53,715 bases of DNA. It comes from CAZNPU01 sp964575335. GTDB lineage: Bacteria; Planctomycetota; Phycisphaerae; Phycisphaerales; SM1A02. The notes under the pieces were generated by a model that was given only the letters and a program-made list of their open reading frames with translations, made no database searches and had not been told where the DNA came from. The stretch is from positions 1 through 53,715 of the forward strand of contig CAZNPU010000026.1 in the NCBI GenBank assembly GCA_964575335.1, written 5' to 3'. The position numbers and the translations under genes are program-made. This document shows, piece by piece, positions 24,087 through 32,966 of the stretch; within the stretch, counting starts at the first letter, position 1; the number at the start of each line of letters is the position of its first letter.

Positions 24087-26192
24087 ATGCCCACCGTCTC
24101 AACTCGTTCTGCTGCCCGATCCCGCTCTCGCACTGCCAAACGCACTGCTGCCAGAAAGCGCCTGCTCACCCCCGAAGACCTGCTCAAGTTCCAGTTCGTG
24201 GGCGATCCGCAGATTTCACCCGACGGCTCGGCGATTGTGTTCGTGAAAAAGCACATCGATCCGGACAAGAACGAGTACATCACCAACTTGTGGATCGCCG
24301 GCACAACCGGCAAGCACAACGGCGCGATGCAGCCCCGGCAATTCACCAGCAGCGGTAAAGACAGCCAGCCCCGCTGGTCGCCCGATGGCTCGCGCATTGC
24401 TTTTGTCAGCGGACGCAGCAAGCCCAAGCCCCAGATCTACACGATTCCAGCAGGCGGCGGCGAGGCGGTTGCGCTTACCGATTTTCCCGAAGGCTCCATC
24501 GGCGAGTTCCGCTGGTCGCCTGACGGTTCAATGCTGGCGGTCAGTTTTCGCGAACAGGACCCCGAATGGACTGAACAGGCGAAAAAGAAACGCCAGGAAA
24601 AAGGCCTCAGCGATCCGCCCCGCGTGCTGGATGACTGGTGGTATCGCCTGGACGGCGACGGCTATTTCAATGCGCAGCGGCACCGCCTCTACATCGTGAA
24701 CGCCCGCACCGGCGAGCATCGCGAGGTGTATCGCAAAGACACGCTGGGCCATTTCAGCTTTGATTTTTCGCCCGATTCGCGCGAACTGGTCATCGCCACC
24801 AACCGCGATCCGAAGGCGATGATTCGGCCGTGGAAAACGGAGCTGCTTCGCCTCAACATCGCCAGCGGAAAAATAAAGGCGATCCCCAACCTTCCCGAAG
24901 GCCCGAAGGATCATGTGCGCTGGTCGCCTGACGGGTCGCTGATCGCTTACGTCGGCCGCGTTGGCCGCGATGGCGCATACAGCGTGGAAAATCTCGAACT
25001 GTGGGTGTGCGATCCGAAGACCGGCGAGACGCGCAATCTCACCGGCAAGGAAGATTACTGCCTGCTGGCTGTTGCGATCAGCGATACGGCGGAAGCCAAA
25101 TTCGCTCCCAACTTCATGTGGAGCCCCGACGCCACGCGACTGTATATGCAGATCGGCTGGCATGGCGAAACGCATATCGCGTCAATCAGCGCTAGTGGCA
25201 GAGGCACAATCACCTTTCACACCCGCGGCGAATATGCGCACACGATGGGCAACATCGCCAGCGACGGTAAGACCATTGCGCTGACGCGCGGCTCAGCCAC
25301 ACAGCTTGACGAAGTGTATGTGGGCACGGTCAACGACAAAGGCGCGTTGACGCTGACGGCACGAAGCGACTTCAACGGCCCGCTGCTGCGTGAACTCAAG
25401 ATCGCCAAACCGCAGTCGCATTGGATCAAGTCGGCTGACGGCAACCGCGTGCACGTGTGGTCGATGAAGCCGCCGGAATATCGCACGACCCGCAAGTATC
25501 CCGCGGTGCTGGAGATTCACGGCGGACCGCACGCACAGTATGGCGTGGGATTTTTCCACGAATTTCAAGTGCTGGCGGCGCAGGGCTACGCGGTGTTTTA
25601 CTCCAACCCGCGCGGCAGCAAGGGGTACGGCCGCGACCATACCGCAGCGATTCGCGGCAGTTGGGGCGGCGCAGACTGGCGCGACATTCAGGCGGTAATC
25701 GCGTTCATGAAACAACAACCGTTCGTCAACCCCAAACGCATGGGCGTGATGGGCGGAAGCTATGGCGGGTACATGACCAACTGGGTCATCGGTCACACGC
25801 GCGAGTTCGCAGGCGCGATCACCGATCGATGCGTCTCGAACCTGGTGAGCATGTTCGGCACCAGCGATTACACCGATGCGCCCGACCAGTACTGGCCCGG
25901 CAACTCATGGGATAAACCGGAGAAAATGTGGGAGATGAGCCCGCTGAAGTATCTGGGCAACGCGCGAACGCCCACGCTGATCATCCACAGCGAAGGCGAT
26001 CTGCGCTGCAATGTTGAGCAGGCTGAGCAGGTCTTTACGGTGCTGAAGCTCAACAATGTGCCCACGCGGTTTGTGCGGTATCCATCCTGCACCAGCCACG
26101 GCATGAGCCGCAGCGGCCCGCCGGATTTGCGACTGCATCGTCTGCACCAGATTCTTGAGTGGTGGCGGAAGTATCTGCAACGACAAAAGTAA
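24087..26192 (+). CDS. S9-family (prolyl oligopeptidase/acylaminoacyl) peptidase
   Basis: 701 residues. A serine peptidase with an N-terminal beta-propeller and a C-terminal alpha/beta-hydrolase. The N-terminus (1-25) is basic, Arg/Ala-rich and not a normal signal peptide, so a cytoplasmic location is likely. The propeller (about 35-400) shows repeated WSPDGS blades (five are visible) typical of WD40-like PD40 repeats. The catalytic Ser558 is in GGSYGGYMTNW, Asp in HSEGDLRCNVEQAEQ and His in CTSHGMSRSGPPDLR. The oxyanion motif is LEIHGGPHAQYG. These match S9C acylaminoacyl peptidases, which clean up small peptides or acylated N-termini. Stands alone; hutF is divergent. A hairpin lies 13 bases after the stop. 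Confidence 0.94.
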   Translation: MPTVSTRSAARSRSRTAKRTAARKRLLTPEDLLKFQFVGDPQISPDGSAIVFVKKHIDPDKNEYITNLWIAGTTGKHNGAMQPRQFTSSGKDSQPRWSPDGSRIAFVSGRSKPKPQIYTIPAGGGEAVALTDFPEGSIGEFRWSPDGSMLAVSFREQDPEWTEQAKKKRQEKGLSDPPRVLDDWWYRLDGDGYFNAQRHRLYIVNARTGEHREVYRKDTLGHFSFDFSPDSRELVIATNRDPKAMIRPWKTELLRLNIASGKIKAIPNLPEGPKDHVRWSPDGSLIAYVGRVGRDGAYSVENLELWVCDPKTGETRNLTGKEDYCLLAVAISDTAEAKFAPNFMWSPDATRLYMQIGWHGETHIASISASGRGTITFHTRGEYAHTMGNIASDGKTIALTRGSATQLDEVYVGTVNDKGALTLTARSDFNGPLLRELKIAKPQSHWIKSADGNRVHVWSMKPPEYRTTRKYPAVLEIHGGPHAQYGVGFFHEFQVLAAQGYAVFYSNPRGSKGYGRDHTAAIRGSWGGADWRDIQAVIAFMKQQPFVNPKRMGVMGGSYGGYMTNWVIGHTREFAGAITDRCVSNLVSMFGTSDYTDAPDQYWPGNSWDKPEKMWEMSPLKYLGNARTPTLIIHSEGDLRCNVEQAEQVFTVLKLNNVPTRFVRYPSCTSHGMSRSGPPDLRLHRLHQILEWWRKYLQRQK

Positions 26193-26677
26193 GAGAGAGT
26201 AAGAACGCTCGAGGTTATGACAATGGTTTTCGAGCGTAACGATGCAGGGCGTGGAGAAAACCGCACTCGCTGCCGGCAGCAGCAAGGCGTTTGGCGCTCA
26301 CGCTGCTCATGACCAATCTCACTGCAGTCCTGCGGCAAGATTCGCCATGCGGATTGCTGTATGTATTGGTGACGGGCTGCTTTTTATAGGTCCCTGATGC
26401 AGCAGAGCTGATCGCTCGCAGCAGATGGCCATTGCATGCGGCACGATCAGGAAAAATGCCGTTTTTGCCCCCAACTGCCCTGATCGGCTGCAATTCTGGA
26501 CGTTCAGAACGGGGCCTGATGTAAGCGATAAGGCTGCTGGCCCCATTCCCGCGGAAGCGCCAGAATGCCCCGCCAGGCCGCTCCAAACCCCTGTCTCTCT
26601 GCTGCAGTCTTTCCCGCCCAAGTGTGGTACGAATCGCCCCTGTCCCCCTATCATGGATCATTCTGACAGGATCAACC
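26193..26677. other. Intergenic stretch between the S9 peptidase and folE
   Basis: 485 bases. It holds the hairpin at 26205-26237 and the folE promoter region. No gene is supported, although short frames are open on both strands. Confidence 0.35.
26205..26237 (+). terminator. 8-bp perfect hairpin after the S9 peptidase
   Basis: ACGCTCGA (26205-26212) and TCGAGCGT (26230-26237) pair around a 17-base loop, 13 bases after the stop codon. No T run follows, so termination may need Rho. Confidence 0.4.
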
Positions 26678-27340
26678 ATGGCGAAAATCATCTCCGCACA
26701 CGAACTGGAACGACTTGACCACGACGTTGAACCCGCCATTGGCGACAACGGCAAGCTCAGCTACGTCGATGACGCTCAGGCGATAGAGCATGTGCGCGGC
26801 CTGCTGCGCTTCATCGGCGAAGACCCGGATCGCGAGGGATTGCGCGATACTCCCAAGCGTGTCATCGCCGCCATGCGTGATTATTTCCGCGGGTATTCCG
26901 AAGACCCTGCTGCGTACCTGTCCAAGACCTTCACCGAAGTTGAAGGCTACAACGAGCTGGTGCTGATTACCGACATCGAGCTGCACAGCCACTGCGAGCA
27001 TCACATGGTTCCCTTCGTCGGCAAGGCGCATGTGGGCTATATTCCGGACGGCCAGGTGGTCGGGTTGTCCAAGATCGCCCGCGTGGTTGACGCATTCTCC
27101 AAACGACTGCAGGTGCAGGAAAAGCTCACCGCCCAGATCGCAGACACCATTCACAACGCTCTGAACCCGCAGGGCGTCGCAGTCATTTTGCAGTGCCAGC
27201 ATTTCTGCATGTGTTATCGCGGCGTGAAGAAGCCCGGAAGCTGGACCACAACTAGCAAGCTGCACGGCTGCTTCCTGAAAAACCCCGCGTCGCGCATGGA
27301 GCTGTTCTCGCTGCTGGGCATGAGACGCGGTATCGGGTAG
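26678..27340 (+). CDS. folE: GTP cyclohydrolase I
   Basis: 220 residues from ATG 26678; the frame is open to 26624 but the extra residues are not conserved. It converts GTP to 7,8-dihydroneopterin triphosphate, the first step of folate, tetrahydrobiopterin and queuosine-type deazapurine synthesis. Zinc ligands are Cys106, His109 and Cys177 (SHCEHHM, QHFCMCYRG). Also visible: GLRDTPKRV, the GTP-binding VGLSKIARVVDAFSKRLQVQE, and the C-terminal pterin pocket. A complete type IA enzyme. The stop is 10 bases before the BtpA start, so the two genes should form one operon. Confidence 0.96.
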   Translation: MAKIISAHELERLDHDVEPAIGDNGKLSYVDDAQAIEHVRGLLRFIGEDPDREGLRDTPKRVIAAMRDYFRGYSEDPAAYLSKTFTEVEGYNELVLITDIELHSHCEHHMVPFVGKAHVGYIPDGQVVGLSKIARVVDAFSKRLQVQEKLTAQIADTIHNALNPQGVAVILQCQHFCMCYRGVKKPGSWTTTSKLHGCFLKNPASRMELFSLLGMRRGIG

Positions 27341-27350
27341 AGAGCGTTTC

Positions 27351-28166
27351 ATGTCTCCGTCTTCTTCCATCCTCGGCTGCGACAAGGCCGTGATCGGCAT
27401 GGTGCATGTTGCTGCACTGCCGGGCACGCCGCGGCATACGCTGCCGATGCGCGACATCATTCAGCAGGCGACGGAACAGGCGAAGCTGCTGGCTGACGCT
27501 GGCTTTGACGCCGTCATGCTGGAAAACATGCACGATGCGCCGTATGTGCGGCAAAACGTCGGGCCGGAGATCATTGCGTCCATGACCGCGGTCGCAGCGG
27601 CGGTGCGTGATGCGGTTGCGTGCCCGCTTGGTATTCAGATACTTGCCGGCGCCAATCGAGCGGCGCTGGCTGTTGCGCATGCAGCAGGTTTGCAGTTCAT
27701 TCGAGCGGAAGGGTTCGTCTTCGCATCCGTTGCTGACGAGGGGCTGCTCGATGAGGCTGATGCCGGGCCGCTCCTGCGCTATCGAAAGATGATCGGCGCA
27801 GAGCATGTCGCGATCTTTGCGGACATCAAAAAAAAGCACAGCTCGCACGCCATCACAGCAGACGTTGACGTTTCTGAAACGACAAAAGCAGCGGAATTTT
27901 TCGGTGCAGACGGCGTCATCATCACCGGCATTGCCACGGGACAGGCGATTTGCATGGACGACCTGAAAGCTGCGCGTGCGGCAACGGCGCTGCCGATTCT
28001 GGTTGGTTCGGGCGTTACTCCTGAAAGCGTCAAGGACCTTTTCACCTATGCTGATGCTGTGATCGTGGGCAGCTGGTATAAGAAAGACGGCCTGTGGAGC
28101 AACCCGCCGGATATGCAGCGCTGCGCAGCGCTCATCAGCGCAGCAAATCACGCTCGCTCACGCTGA
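27351..28166 (+). CDS. BtpA-family TIM-barrel protein
   Basis: 271 residues. BtpA family, first named for a cyanobacterial factor needed for photosystem I assembly, but present in many non-photosynthetic bacteria and archaea where its reaction is unproven. The conserved family opening VIGMVHVAALPGTP is seen, then FDAVMLENMHDAPY, GIQILAGANRAALAVAHAAG, FADIKKKHSSHAI, and the C-terminal phosphate-binding-like PILVGSGVTPESVK...ADAVIVGSWYK. The layout is a single TIM barrel with a likely phosphate site in the last strands. It starts 10 bases after folE, so a link with pterin or nucleotide metabolism is suggested, but this is inference. Confidence 0.9.
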   Translation: MSPSSSILGCDKAVIGMVHVAALPGTPRHTLPMRDIIQQATEQAKLLADAGFDAVMLENMHDAPYVRQNVGPEIIASMTAVAAAVRDAVACPLGIQILAGANRAALAVAHAAGLQFIRAEGFVFASVADEGLLDEADAGPLLRYRKMIGAEHVAIFADIKKKHSSHAITADVDVSETTKAAEFFGADGVIITGIATGQAICMDDLKAARAATALPILVGSGVTPESVKDLFTYADAVIVGSWYKKDGLWSNPPDMQRCAALISAANHARSR

Positions 28167-28229
28167 CTTGCCATCTCCTCCCACTTTCCCCCGGGTGTGT
28201 TTACGCCGCGCTCAATGCGGTGCGGTTAG

Positions 28230-29477
28230 TCATGACAACCCGGCATTGAGCTTGCGCAGAGCGTTGATGAGTGTGTCAATGTGCTCGCGCTCGTGAGCTG
28301 CGGAGATCTGCACGCGCAACCGGGCGTGGCCTTCAGGCACAACCGGATAACCAAAGCCGATCACGTACACGCCAAGCTCAAGCAGTTGCTTGCTCATTGC
28401 GATCGCGCGGGCGGTGTCGTGCACGATGATCGGGCAGATCGCGGTGGGCGATTCGAGCACGTCGAATCCCGCTTCCTTGATGCCCTTGCGCGCATACGCC
28501 ACGTTCTCGCGCAGCTTGACGACGCGCTGCGGCTCGCGCATGAGAATTTCAATCGCCTTATTCGCGCTGCACGCCACGGTAACAGGAACAGCGTTGGAAA
28601 ACAGCGTCGGGCGCCCGCGCTGCACGAGAAGATCAATGCCATGCCGCGGCCCGACAACGTATCCGCCCGCGCCGCCGCCCAGCGATTTGCCCAGCGTGCC
28701 GGTGTAAAAATCAACCGTTTCAGCCGGCATGCCGAAATGTTCGTGCGTGCCCCGGCCGGTCCGTCCCATCACGCCCGTGCCGTGACTGTCATCAACCACC
28801 AGCATCGCGCCGAACTGATCGCACAGTTTCCGCAGACCGGGCAAATCAGCAATGTCGCCTTCCATGCTGAAGACCCCGTCGGTCACCACCCAGATCGCCC
28901 CAGTCACTTCCGCGTTTGTTCTCGCTGCTTCGAGCTTTGCGCGAAGATCATCAAGATCAGCGTGCTTGTAGATCGCCTTATGCACGCCTTTCTTGATCGT
29001 GCTGGTCAGGCGGATGGAATCGATGATCGAAGCGTGATTGAGCTCATCCGAAATGATCATATCGCCCGGCTCGCAGAGCGTCGGAAAGATCGCTTCGTTG
29101 GCGTTCCAGCATGAAGTGAACGTGTAGGCGGTGTAGCCGTTTCTCGAGCCGTCGTAAAGCTCCGCCAGCGTGTTCTCCAGGGTTTCATGTGGCGTAAACG
29201 TGCCGCAGATGAACCGCACCGATGCTGTGCCTGCGCCGTAGCGCTGCAGGCCGTCGATTCCCGCCTGCACCACTTCGGGATGATTGGCCAGGCCGAGATA
29301 GTTGTTGGAGCAGAAGCAGGCCACCTCGCCGTAACCGCGCAGACGCACGGTGGCGTCCATCGGGCCTTCAATCATCTGCAAATGCTTGAGCTGGCCGGTC
29401 TCAGTGAGATGCTGAAGGATGCCCTGGGCCCGTTGAGCAAACAGATCGAAGCTGGAGACATTCGTTGCGGTGGTCAT
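28230..29477 (-). CDS. kbl: 2-amino-3-ketobutyrate CoA ligase (glycine C-acetyltransferase)
   Basis: 415 residues from ATG 29477 (29483 is the other option). A pyridoxal-phosphate enzyme of the alpha-oxoamine synthase family that cleaves 2-amino-3-ketobutyrate with CoA into glycine and acetyl-CoA. Seen: the substrate loop SNNYLGLANHPEVV, GTASVRFICGTFTPHETLE, the cofactor Asp/His pair VDDSHGTGVMG, the Schiff-base Lys264 in TGTLGKSLGGG, and the C-terminal RLRVQISAAHE. KBL is preferred over AONS/ALAS because of the adjacent threonine dehydrogenase. It lies about 160 bases downstream of tdh on the same strand. Confidence 0.94.
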   Translation of the reverse strand: MTTATNVSSFDLFAQRAQGILQHLTETGQLKHLQMIEGPMDATVRLRGYGEVACFCSNNYLGLANHPEVVQAGIDGLQRYGAGTASVRFICGTFTPHETLENTLAELYDGSRNGYTAYTFTSCWNANEAIFPTLCEPGDMIISDELNHASIIDSIRLTSTIKKGVHKAIYKHADLDDLRAKLEAARTNAEVTGAIWVVTDGVFSMEGDIADLPGLRKLCDQFGAMLVVDDSHGTGVMGRTGRGTHEHFGMPAETVDFYTGTLGKSLGGGAGGYVVGPRHGIDLLVQRGRPTLFSNAVPVTVACSANKAIEILMREPQRVVKLRENVAYARKGIKEAGFDVLESPTAICPIIVHDTARAIAMSKQLLELGVYVIGFGYPVVPEGHARLRVQISAAHEREHIDTLINALRKLNAGLS

Positions 29478-29639
29478 GCCCATAGTGTAGCGGCCCGCCA
29501 GTATGTTGCTGAAATCCCGCCATGCTGGCGTTCTCAGCAAAATCGCTGCGGATGAGGCAGCCGTTACGGGTTCCTGCTCTGCCTGATTTTGCGACTGCTG
29601 CGATTGTTGTGCGGCGCAATTCGCCGCCCGACATTCAGC

Positions 29640-30704
29640 TCAGTTGGAATACCGAGCGCGAATGCGCGGCACAAGGTACTCATCAAACGCCTTGGTCAGA
29701 TCGTGCTGCGGCGCAAAGCCCCAGTCGCGTCGGGCGGCTGAGTCATCCACATCCGCTGGCCAACTGTCCACGATCTGCTGACGCTGCACGTCGGGTTCAA
29801 ATGTCACCTGCGCATCTGGAAAATACTTTTTCACCAGTTCAGCCATTTCACCGGCGCTGGGATTGAAACTGGTGATGTTGTACACGCAACGTGTGAGGCT
29901 CGACGGTTCAGCCGCAGCGAGCTTCAGAATCGCCTCGATCGCATCGGGCATGGTCATGAATGGAATGCGCGCATCGGGCCGGACAAAGCACGCATACGGT
30001 CTGCCTGCTGCAGCTGCGTGGAGCATCTCCGGGCCGTAGTCGCTTGTGCCGCCCGTCGGCAATGTGTCGGCGCTGATCAAACCGGGAAAGCGAATGCAGC
30101 GAAAGTCAACAACATGCGGCAGGCGATCCTGCGCCAGCAATCGGTAATGATGCGCGTAGTATCGGCCGAGGTGCTCGCAGTACAGCTTGTTGCAGCCATA
30201 CATTGTGATCGGCATGCAGTACTCGTCTTCGCGAACCGCGCCGGCTCTGGCTTTGGTCTGAAGATCCGGCAGGCCATAGGCAGCAATCGAACTTGGAAAG
30301 ATAAACTTCACCCGCTGGCCGTGTAACCGCGCCTGCTCTGCCGCCAGATGCAGCAGGCTCAATGTGCCGTTCACGTTCACCTCATGCGCGGTTTCGGGCG
30401 TGAGCTCGCCGCGCGTGCTGAGCAGCGCCGCAAGGTGATATATCTCGGTGATTTCATACGTCGCCTGCAGGCGGCCAAGCAGCGAGGCGTCGCAGATGTC
30501 GCCCACGAACGTCTCTCGGCACATTTCCCGCAGCGGCTGCTCCAGCTCCCGAATGTCGATGGCGACCACGTTGCGCCGTCCTGCCTCGTGCAGGGCGGAG
30601 ATCAATCCGTGCCCGACTTCTCCGCCGGCGCCGGTGATCAAAATGGCGGCATGGCGGCGTTCGCTGCGGTCGGGCGCATGGTGAGTCGCTGGCGTCATCG
30701 TCAT
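29640..30704 (-). CDS. tdh: L-threonine 3-dehydrogenase, short-chain (epimerase-like) type
   Basis: 354 residues from ATG 30704 (ATG 30698 is equal; the open frame to 30824 adds a Ser-rich, non-conserved tail). Oxidises L-threonine to 2-amino-3-ketobutyrate with NAD. It is the extended short-chain dehydrogenase type, as in Flavobacterium, Thermoplasma and animals, not the zinc-dependent E. coli type. Visible: the nucleotide motif GAGGEVGHGL, acidic AIDIREL, HLAALLSTRGE, the catalytic Ser in FPSSIAAYG, and Tyr169-x3-Lys173 in MYGCNKLYCE. RCIRFPGLIS and GGTSDYGPEMLHAA are TDH signatures. With kbl just downstream it completes threonine to glycine plus acetyl-CoA. Confidence 0.93.
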   Translation of the reverse strand: MTMTPATHHAPDRSERRHAAILITGAGGEVGHGLISALHEAGRRNVVAIDIRELEQPLREMCRETFVGDICDASLLGRLQATYEITEIYHLAALLSTRGELTPETAHEVNVNGTLSLLHLAAEQARLHGQRVKFIFPSSIAAYGLPDLQTKARAGAVREDEYCMPITMYGCNKLYCEHLGRYYAHHYRLLAQDRLPHVVDFRCIRFPGLISADTLPTGGTSDYGPEMLHAAAAGRPYACFVRPDARIPFMTMPDAIEAILKLAAAEPSSLTRCVYNITSFNPSAGEMAELVKKYFPDAQVTFEPDVQRQQIVDSWPADVDDSAARRDWGFAPQHDLTKAFDEYLVPRIRARYSN

Positions 30705-31013
30705 GGATCGCTGTGATACTCGTGCTGGCGGCTGCGATGAAGAAGAAGATACATCACGGTTCGCCGCTGGAGATGCGATGTCACCGGAAGCGGCTGATGT
30801 GCCCGTATGGCTCGTTGATGGCATGTCGCATGCTCTCCTGCTGGCAAAGACGCGTCATTGTAGAAGCTGCCTGCAGTTCTGTGACAACGATGCAGGCACA
30901 TTGCGCCACCCATTCAGTATGAACAGACGCACGATACCCGCGAGCTGCCGCTTTCCTGCAGCTTTTTTCACATCCCCATTGCCGCCGGGCGATTGCTTAC
31001 TGCCTCACGCTGA

Positions 31014-31247
31014 TCAGGCGTCGCGGCGGTATTCCTCTCGCTCGTGAATCCACGCCTGCTGAATCGCCTCAAGGATTTTCTCATTGACCGGATGGCCGGT
31101 CTGCTCCTGGAAGCGTTCAAGAGCTTCGACCATCGCACGCAGGCGCGGAAAACTCACCGTGAGCGGCTCAACATCGTCATAGTGCTCTTCAAGCTCTTCT
31201 GCGATGCGCTCAATGTCCAGCCAATGGAAGGTATCGTCTTTTTTCAT
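31014..31247 (-). CDS. iscX: Fe-S cluster assembly protein IscX
   Basis: 77 residues. IscX is a small acidic helical protein that binds iron and the cysteine desulfurase IscS and tunes its activity. The family pattern is seen: FHWLDIERIAEELEE, the central DVEPLTVSFPRL, and the C-terminal signature NEKILEAIQQAWIHERE. Length fits (66 in E. coli). The Isc-type ferredoxin gene lies about 300 bases upstream on the same strand, matching the fdx-iscX end of the proteobacterial isc operon, although iscS, iscU, hscA and hscB are not in the window. Confidence 0.9.
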   Translation of the reverse strand: MKKDDTFHWLDIERIAEELEEHYDDVEPLTVSFPRLRAMVEALERFQEQTGHPVNEKILEAIQQAWIHEREEYRRDA

Positions 31248-31550
31248 GATTCAATCGCCACTCAAACTGCCCAAAGCCCATGAACTCACTGTTGTGCCTG
31301 CCATACGCCAGGCGCATGCTCATCGCCACCATTCATTATTGCCGCAACTGTAACTTTCCAGAGCTGCGCCGCCCACCATCCGATGCTTGGCCATGCAGCA
31401 GGACGCATTCCTCACCATCACACACAGCATCGCGTCGCTGCCATTGTACACCTGGCGGTTCTGCAGAGGCGGCTTGTACGCAGCACCACGCCGCATACAT
31501 CGCACCCGCCATGCCTTGCCCCGCTCCCCTCGAAAAAAGACATCAGTGCG
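31248..31550. other. Gap between fdx and iscX
   Basis: About 300 bases with no supported gene. Short frames on both strands are Cys/His-rich and lack ribosome sites. It is long for an internal operon spacer, so iscX may have its own promoter. Confidence 0.35.
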
Positions 31551-31949
31551 TCAATGCGGCACTTCCTTGACGGCGTTGCGGTTCCACGACGGCACACGCA
31601 CAACAATCGGCCCATCGCCGATGATGTTGCACTGACAGCTCAGTCGGCTGTTGCGCTGCAGGCCGGGCGCTTCCTCCACCCGGTCTTCCTCGTCTTCCTC
31701 CGCCTCAGACAGGTGCTCCATGCCCTCCTCGATATAGACATGGCAGGTTGAGCAGGCACAGACCGCACCGCAAGCGTGCTCGATATTGATTCCGTGCTCA
31801 ATCGCCACCTCCAGCAGGTGCTCGCCCTTGGCCCCCTTGACCTCCCATTCCCGCTGGGTGGTGCCGGTGAGACCTTCGGGGTCTTCAAGGATGTACTTGA
31901 TGGGGACCGTTGCCGGGCCGTGAACGTGATCTGAATGCCTGAGATGCAT
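31551..31949 (-). CDS. fdx: Adrenodoxin-type [2Fe-2S] ferredoxin
   Basis: 132 residues. Carries electrons for Fe-S cluster assembly. Cluster ligands are Cys60, Cys66, Cys69 and Cys105, in the Isc-type C-x5-C-x2-C pattern (HACGAVCACSTCHVYI ... RLSCQC). Extra Cys64 and Cys107 are present, as in bacterial Fdx. The acidic hairpin SEAEEDEEDRVEEAP between them is the usual partner-binding surface. The N-terminus is about 20 residues longer than in E. coli. Placed upstream of iscX, it resembles the tail of an isc operon. Confidence 0.94.
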   Translation of the reverse strand: MHLRHSDHVHGPATVPIKYILEDPEGLTGTTQREWEVKGAKGEHLLEVAIEHGINIEHACGAVCACSTCHVYIEEGMEHLSEAEEDEEDRVEEAPGLQRNSRLSCQCNIIGDGPIVVRVPSWNRNAVKEVPH

Positions 31950-32069
31950 GGGTATTATTTTCTACTGATTCCAAATCTCAATTGTGAAAGCCAAACAATG
32001 GTAGCGGCAACCGGCTTCGGAGGCGAGCGAAGCACGCATGTTGGTTGGTGATTGTGATATCGTGAATAC

Positions 32070-32966
32070 ATGAATATGCCCCCCGGCCACCCGCAGTTGT
32101 CGATCGTGGCGCCAGCTCATAACGAGCAGGAGAATCTCCGCCCGTTGGTGCGGGAGATCGTGGCGGCAGTTTCACCCCTAGGCATCGAATACGAAGTGGT
32201 GATTGTGGATGACGGCTCGACCGACAACACGTCGGCCGTGCTCCAGAGCTTGCTGGCTGAATATCCGCAGACGCTGCGAGCTATGCGCATGGACCGAACC
32301 CCTCCCGGATGCGGCAATGGGCAGTCGGCAGCGTTTCACGCAGCATTTCGCGCCAGCCGAGGCGAACTCATCGCTGTGCTGGATGCGGATCTGCAAAACG
32401 ATCCCGCCGACATCCCCGCCATGCTGGAATTGATGCGGTCCAGCGGAGCCGACCTGGTGCAGGGCGACCGGTCGCGCGTGCGTCAGGATACTCTTGTGCG
32501 ACGCGTCAGTTCGGTTGTCGGCCGCCTGTTTCGCCGCTGGCTGCTCGCTGACACCATCCGCGATACCGGATGCTCGCTGCGGGTCATGCGGCGTGAAGTT
32601 GCCCTGGCGTTGCCGTTGGAATTCCGCGGCATGCACCGGTTTATTCCCGTGATGGCCCGGCACATGGGGTTTCGAGTCGTGGAAATGCCGGTCAACCATC
32701 GGCCGCGTGTGGCGGGAACGACGAAATACGGCATCTGGAACCGCGCAATCCCCGGCCTGATTGACTGCTTTGCGGTGCGATGGATGCATCGTCGGCGGCG
32801 GCCGGTGCAATATGTGCCCATCACACCCCAGCACGCATCAGTAGCAGGTGAGCCGGCAACACAACGCGAAGCGGTTTCCTGTCCGCAACAATCGCAACCG
32901 CAACAACAACAGACGCCCAGCAGCAGCTGCGTCAAATCATCTGCACCGGAGTGCGTACGGTCGTGA
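32070..32966 (+). CDS. Family 2 glycosyltransferase (dolichol-phosphate-mannose-synthase-like)
   Basis: 298 residues. A GT-A enzyme that transfers a sugar from a nucleotide donor, probably to polyprenyl phosphate. Seen: LSIVAPAHNEQENL, EVVIVDDGSTDNT, the metal-binding DADLQND, the acceptor block GDRSRVRQDT, and RDTGCSLRVMRREVA with the RGMHRFIPVMARHMG segment typical of the DPM1/ArnC group. No membrane helices follow. The tail (250-298) is Gln/Ser/Pro-rich and low-complexity. Its last 16 bases overlap the start of the LpxB-N-type membrane gene, so the pair is translationally linked. Lipid-linked sugar transfer in envelope glycan or lipid A synthesis is the likely role. Confidence 0.9.
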   Translation: MNMPPGHPQLSIVAPAHNEQENLRPLVREIVAAVSPLGIEYEVVIVDDGSTDNTSAVLQSLLAEYPQTLRAMRMDRTPPGCGNGQSAAFHAAFRASRGELIAVLDADLQNDPADIPAMLELMRSSGADLVQGDRSRVRQDTLVRRVSSVVGRLFRRWLLADTIRDTGCSLRVMRREVALALPLEFRGMHRFIPVMARHMGFRVVEMPVNHRPRVAGTTKYGIWNRAIPGLIDCFAVRWMHRRRRPVQYVPITPQHASVAGEPATQREAVSCPQQSQPQQQQTPSSSCVKSSAPECVRS

